This document shows positions 6,413 to 6,613 of a stretch of 6,613 bases of DNA, piece by piece. The notes beneath the pieces were generated by a model. That model had not been told where the DNA came from and made no database searches. It saw only the letters and a list, made by a program, of their open reading frames with translations. The position numbers were made by a program, and so were the translations under genes. This DNA comes from Verrucomicrobiota bacterium (GTDB taxonomy: Bacteria > Verrucomicrobiota > Verrucomicrobiia > Chthoniobacterales > UBA10450): assembly GCA_003221375.1 (NCBI GenBank), contig QHRI01000080.1, positions 1-6,613 on the forward strand. The letters run 5' to 3'. Every line of letters starts with the position of its first letter. Within the stretch, counting starts at the first letter, position 1.

Positions 6413-6463
6413 GACGGCTGCCGCGTTCGCGGAGGCTACGCGATTGAAACGGAAGCCGTCACT
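6410..6463. promoter_or_regulatory. Long inverted repeat / possible structured leader upstream of glpX
   Basis: AGTGACGGCT (6410-6419) is the exact reverse complement of AGCCGTCACT (6454-6463): a perfect 10-bp stem enclosing 34 bases. Inside it, CCGCG (6421-6425) can pair with CGCGG (6428-6432), or CGCGT (6422-6426) can instead pair with ACGCG (6438-6442); the two inner stems exclude each other. It lies 48 bases before the glpX ATG and about 76 bases upstream of the sigma factor ATG on the other strand. It could be a structured glpX leader or a DNA operator; it matches no riboswitch class I recognise. Confidence 0.45.
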
Positions 6464-6511
6464 CCTTCATTTCTTGTCATCGCGTGCGACCTGCGTGAAA
6501 ATCAACGATCC

Positions 6512-6613
6512 ATGGCTCTGCGACTGCCGAAACAGGATTATCACGACATTGAGCGCGTCATCGAGCTGGATTTTGTGCGTGCAACTGAAGCAGCAGCGCT
6601 GAACTCGTTGCGC
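6512..6613 (+). CDS. glpX: Class II fructose-1,6-bisphosphatase, N-terminal fragment cut by window edge
   Basis: Thirty-four codons are visible from ATG 6512 to the window end. Residues 13-34 read IERVIELDFVRATEAAALNSLR, split here as IERVIELDFVR and ATEAAALNSLR. This matches the start of GlpX-type fructose-1,6-bisphosphatases (E. coli GlpX has ELAIEFSRVTESAAL at the same place). The enzyme hydrolyses fructose 1,6-bisphosphate to fructose 6-phosphate in gluconeogenesis, in the cytoplasm, with a divalent metal. The metal- and substrate-binding motifs lie beyond the window, so function rests on the N-terminal block alone. The frame is open further upstream but contains no ATG, GTG or TTG there for at least 150 bases, so the ATG at 6512 is chosen despite a weak ribosome binding site. 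The gene diverges from the sigma factor/kinase operon. Confidence 0.8.
   Translation, partial: MALRLPKQDYHDIERVIELDFVRATEAAALNSLR

Noticed and set aside
6443..6450. ATTGAAAC, like the 3' end of some CRISPR repeats
   Set aside because: It occurs once with no second repeat or spacer pattern, so it is a chance match.
6411..6602. 63-codon plus-strand open frame starting upstream of glpX
   Set aside because: It is in a different frame from the recognisable GlpX start and shows no family features.

Overview
The window looks like chromosomal DNA from a soil-type Verrucomicrobia bacterium, probably of the Spartobacteria/Chthoniobacterales kind. The evidence for this is indirect. A sigma factor of the 'THWSVVL ... 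ERRWAL ... DDELRHL' type sits directly upstream of a Hanks-type Ser/Thr kinase. That kinase has an N-terminal CxxC/CxxC ribbon, a TolB-N/FlgO-like domain, TPRs and a C-terminus ending 'LPFWDPLREDPRFEKILASLSPK'-like. GC content is moderate and intergenic regions are rich in short repeats. The assignment is inference; no rRNA or other marker gene is present.

Layout, left to right. (1) Positions 1-160, minus: the first 53 codons of a secreted prolyl oligopeptidase (S9A). (2) 161-296: a repeat-rich intergenic stretch with a perfect 8-bp hairpin that reads as C(UUCG)G on the minus strand, a likely terminator for the next gene. (3) 297-1043, minus: an exported START/SRPBCC-domain protein. (4) 1044-1247: a divergent intergenic region. 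Its right half (1160-1247) is a striking mirrored array of about eight GTTAA/GTTAC half-sites that ends directly against the start codon of the next gene. (5) 1248-2672, plus: a complete NtrC-type response regulator (receiver, AAA+ sigma-54 activator, Fis HTH) with no partner histidine kinase in view. (6) 2673-2745: a short convergent spacer with an inverted repeat. (7) 2746-5694, minus: a 982-residue membrane-spanning Ser/Thr kinase/TPR fusion. (8) 5698-6334, minus: a sigma factor gene three bases upstream of the kinase that has lost region 2 and changed frame at about 6203-6208, so it is read as a pseudogene. (9) 6335-6511: a divergent regulatory region with a perfect 10-bp inverted repeat. 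(10) 6512-6613, plus: the first 34 codons of class II fructose-1,6-bisphosphatase (glpX).

The coding content is mainly regulatory: one sigma-54 activator, one alternative sigma factor (broken) and one transmembrane kinase. Sigma factor and kinase form an operon with tight translational spacing; in an intact relative the pair would plausibly form one signalling unit. The break in the sigma factor, with the kinase left fully intact, is the most notable biological observation. The mirrored repeat array before the NtrC-type gene is the most notable non-coding one. I did not find a clearly new defence or mobile system.
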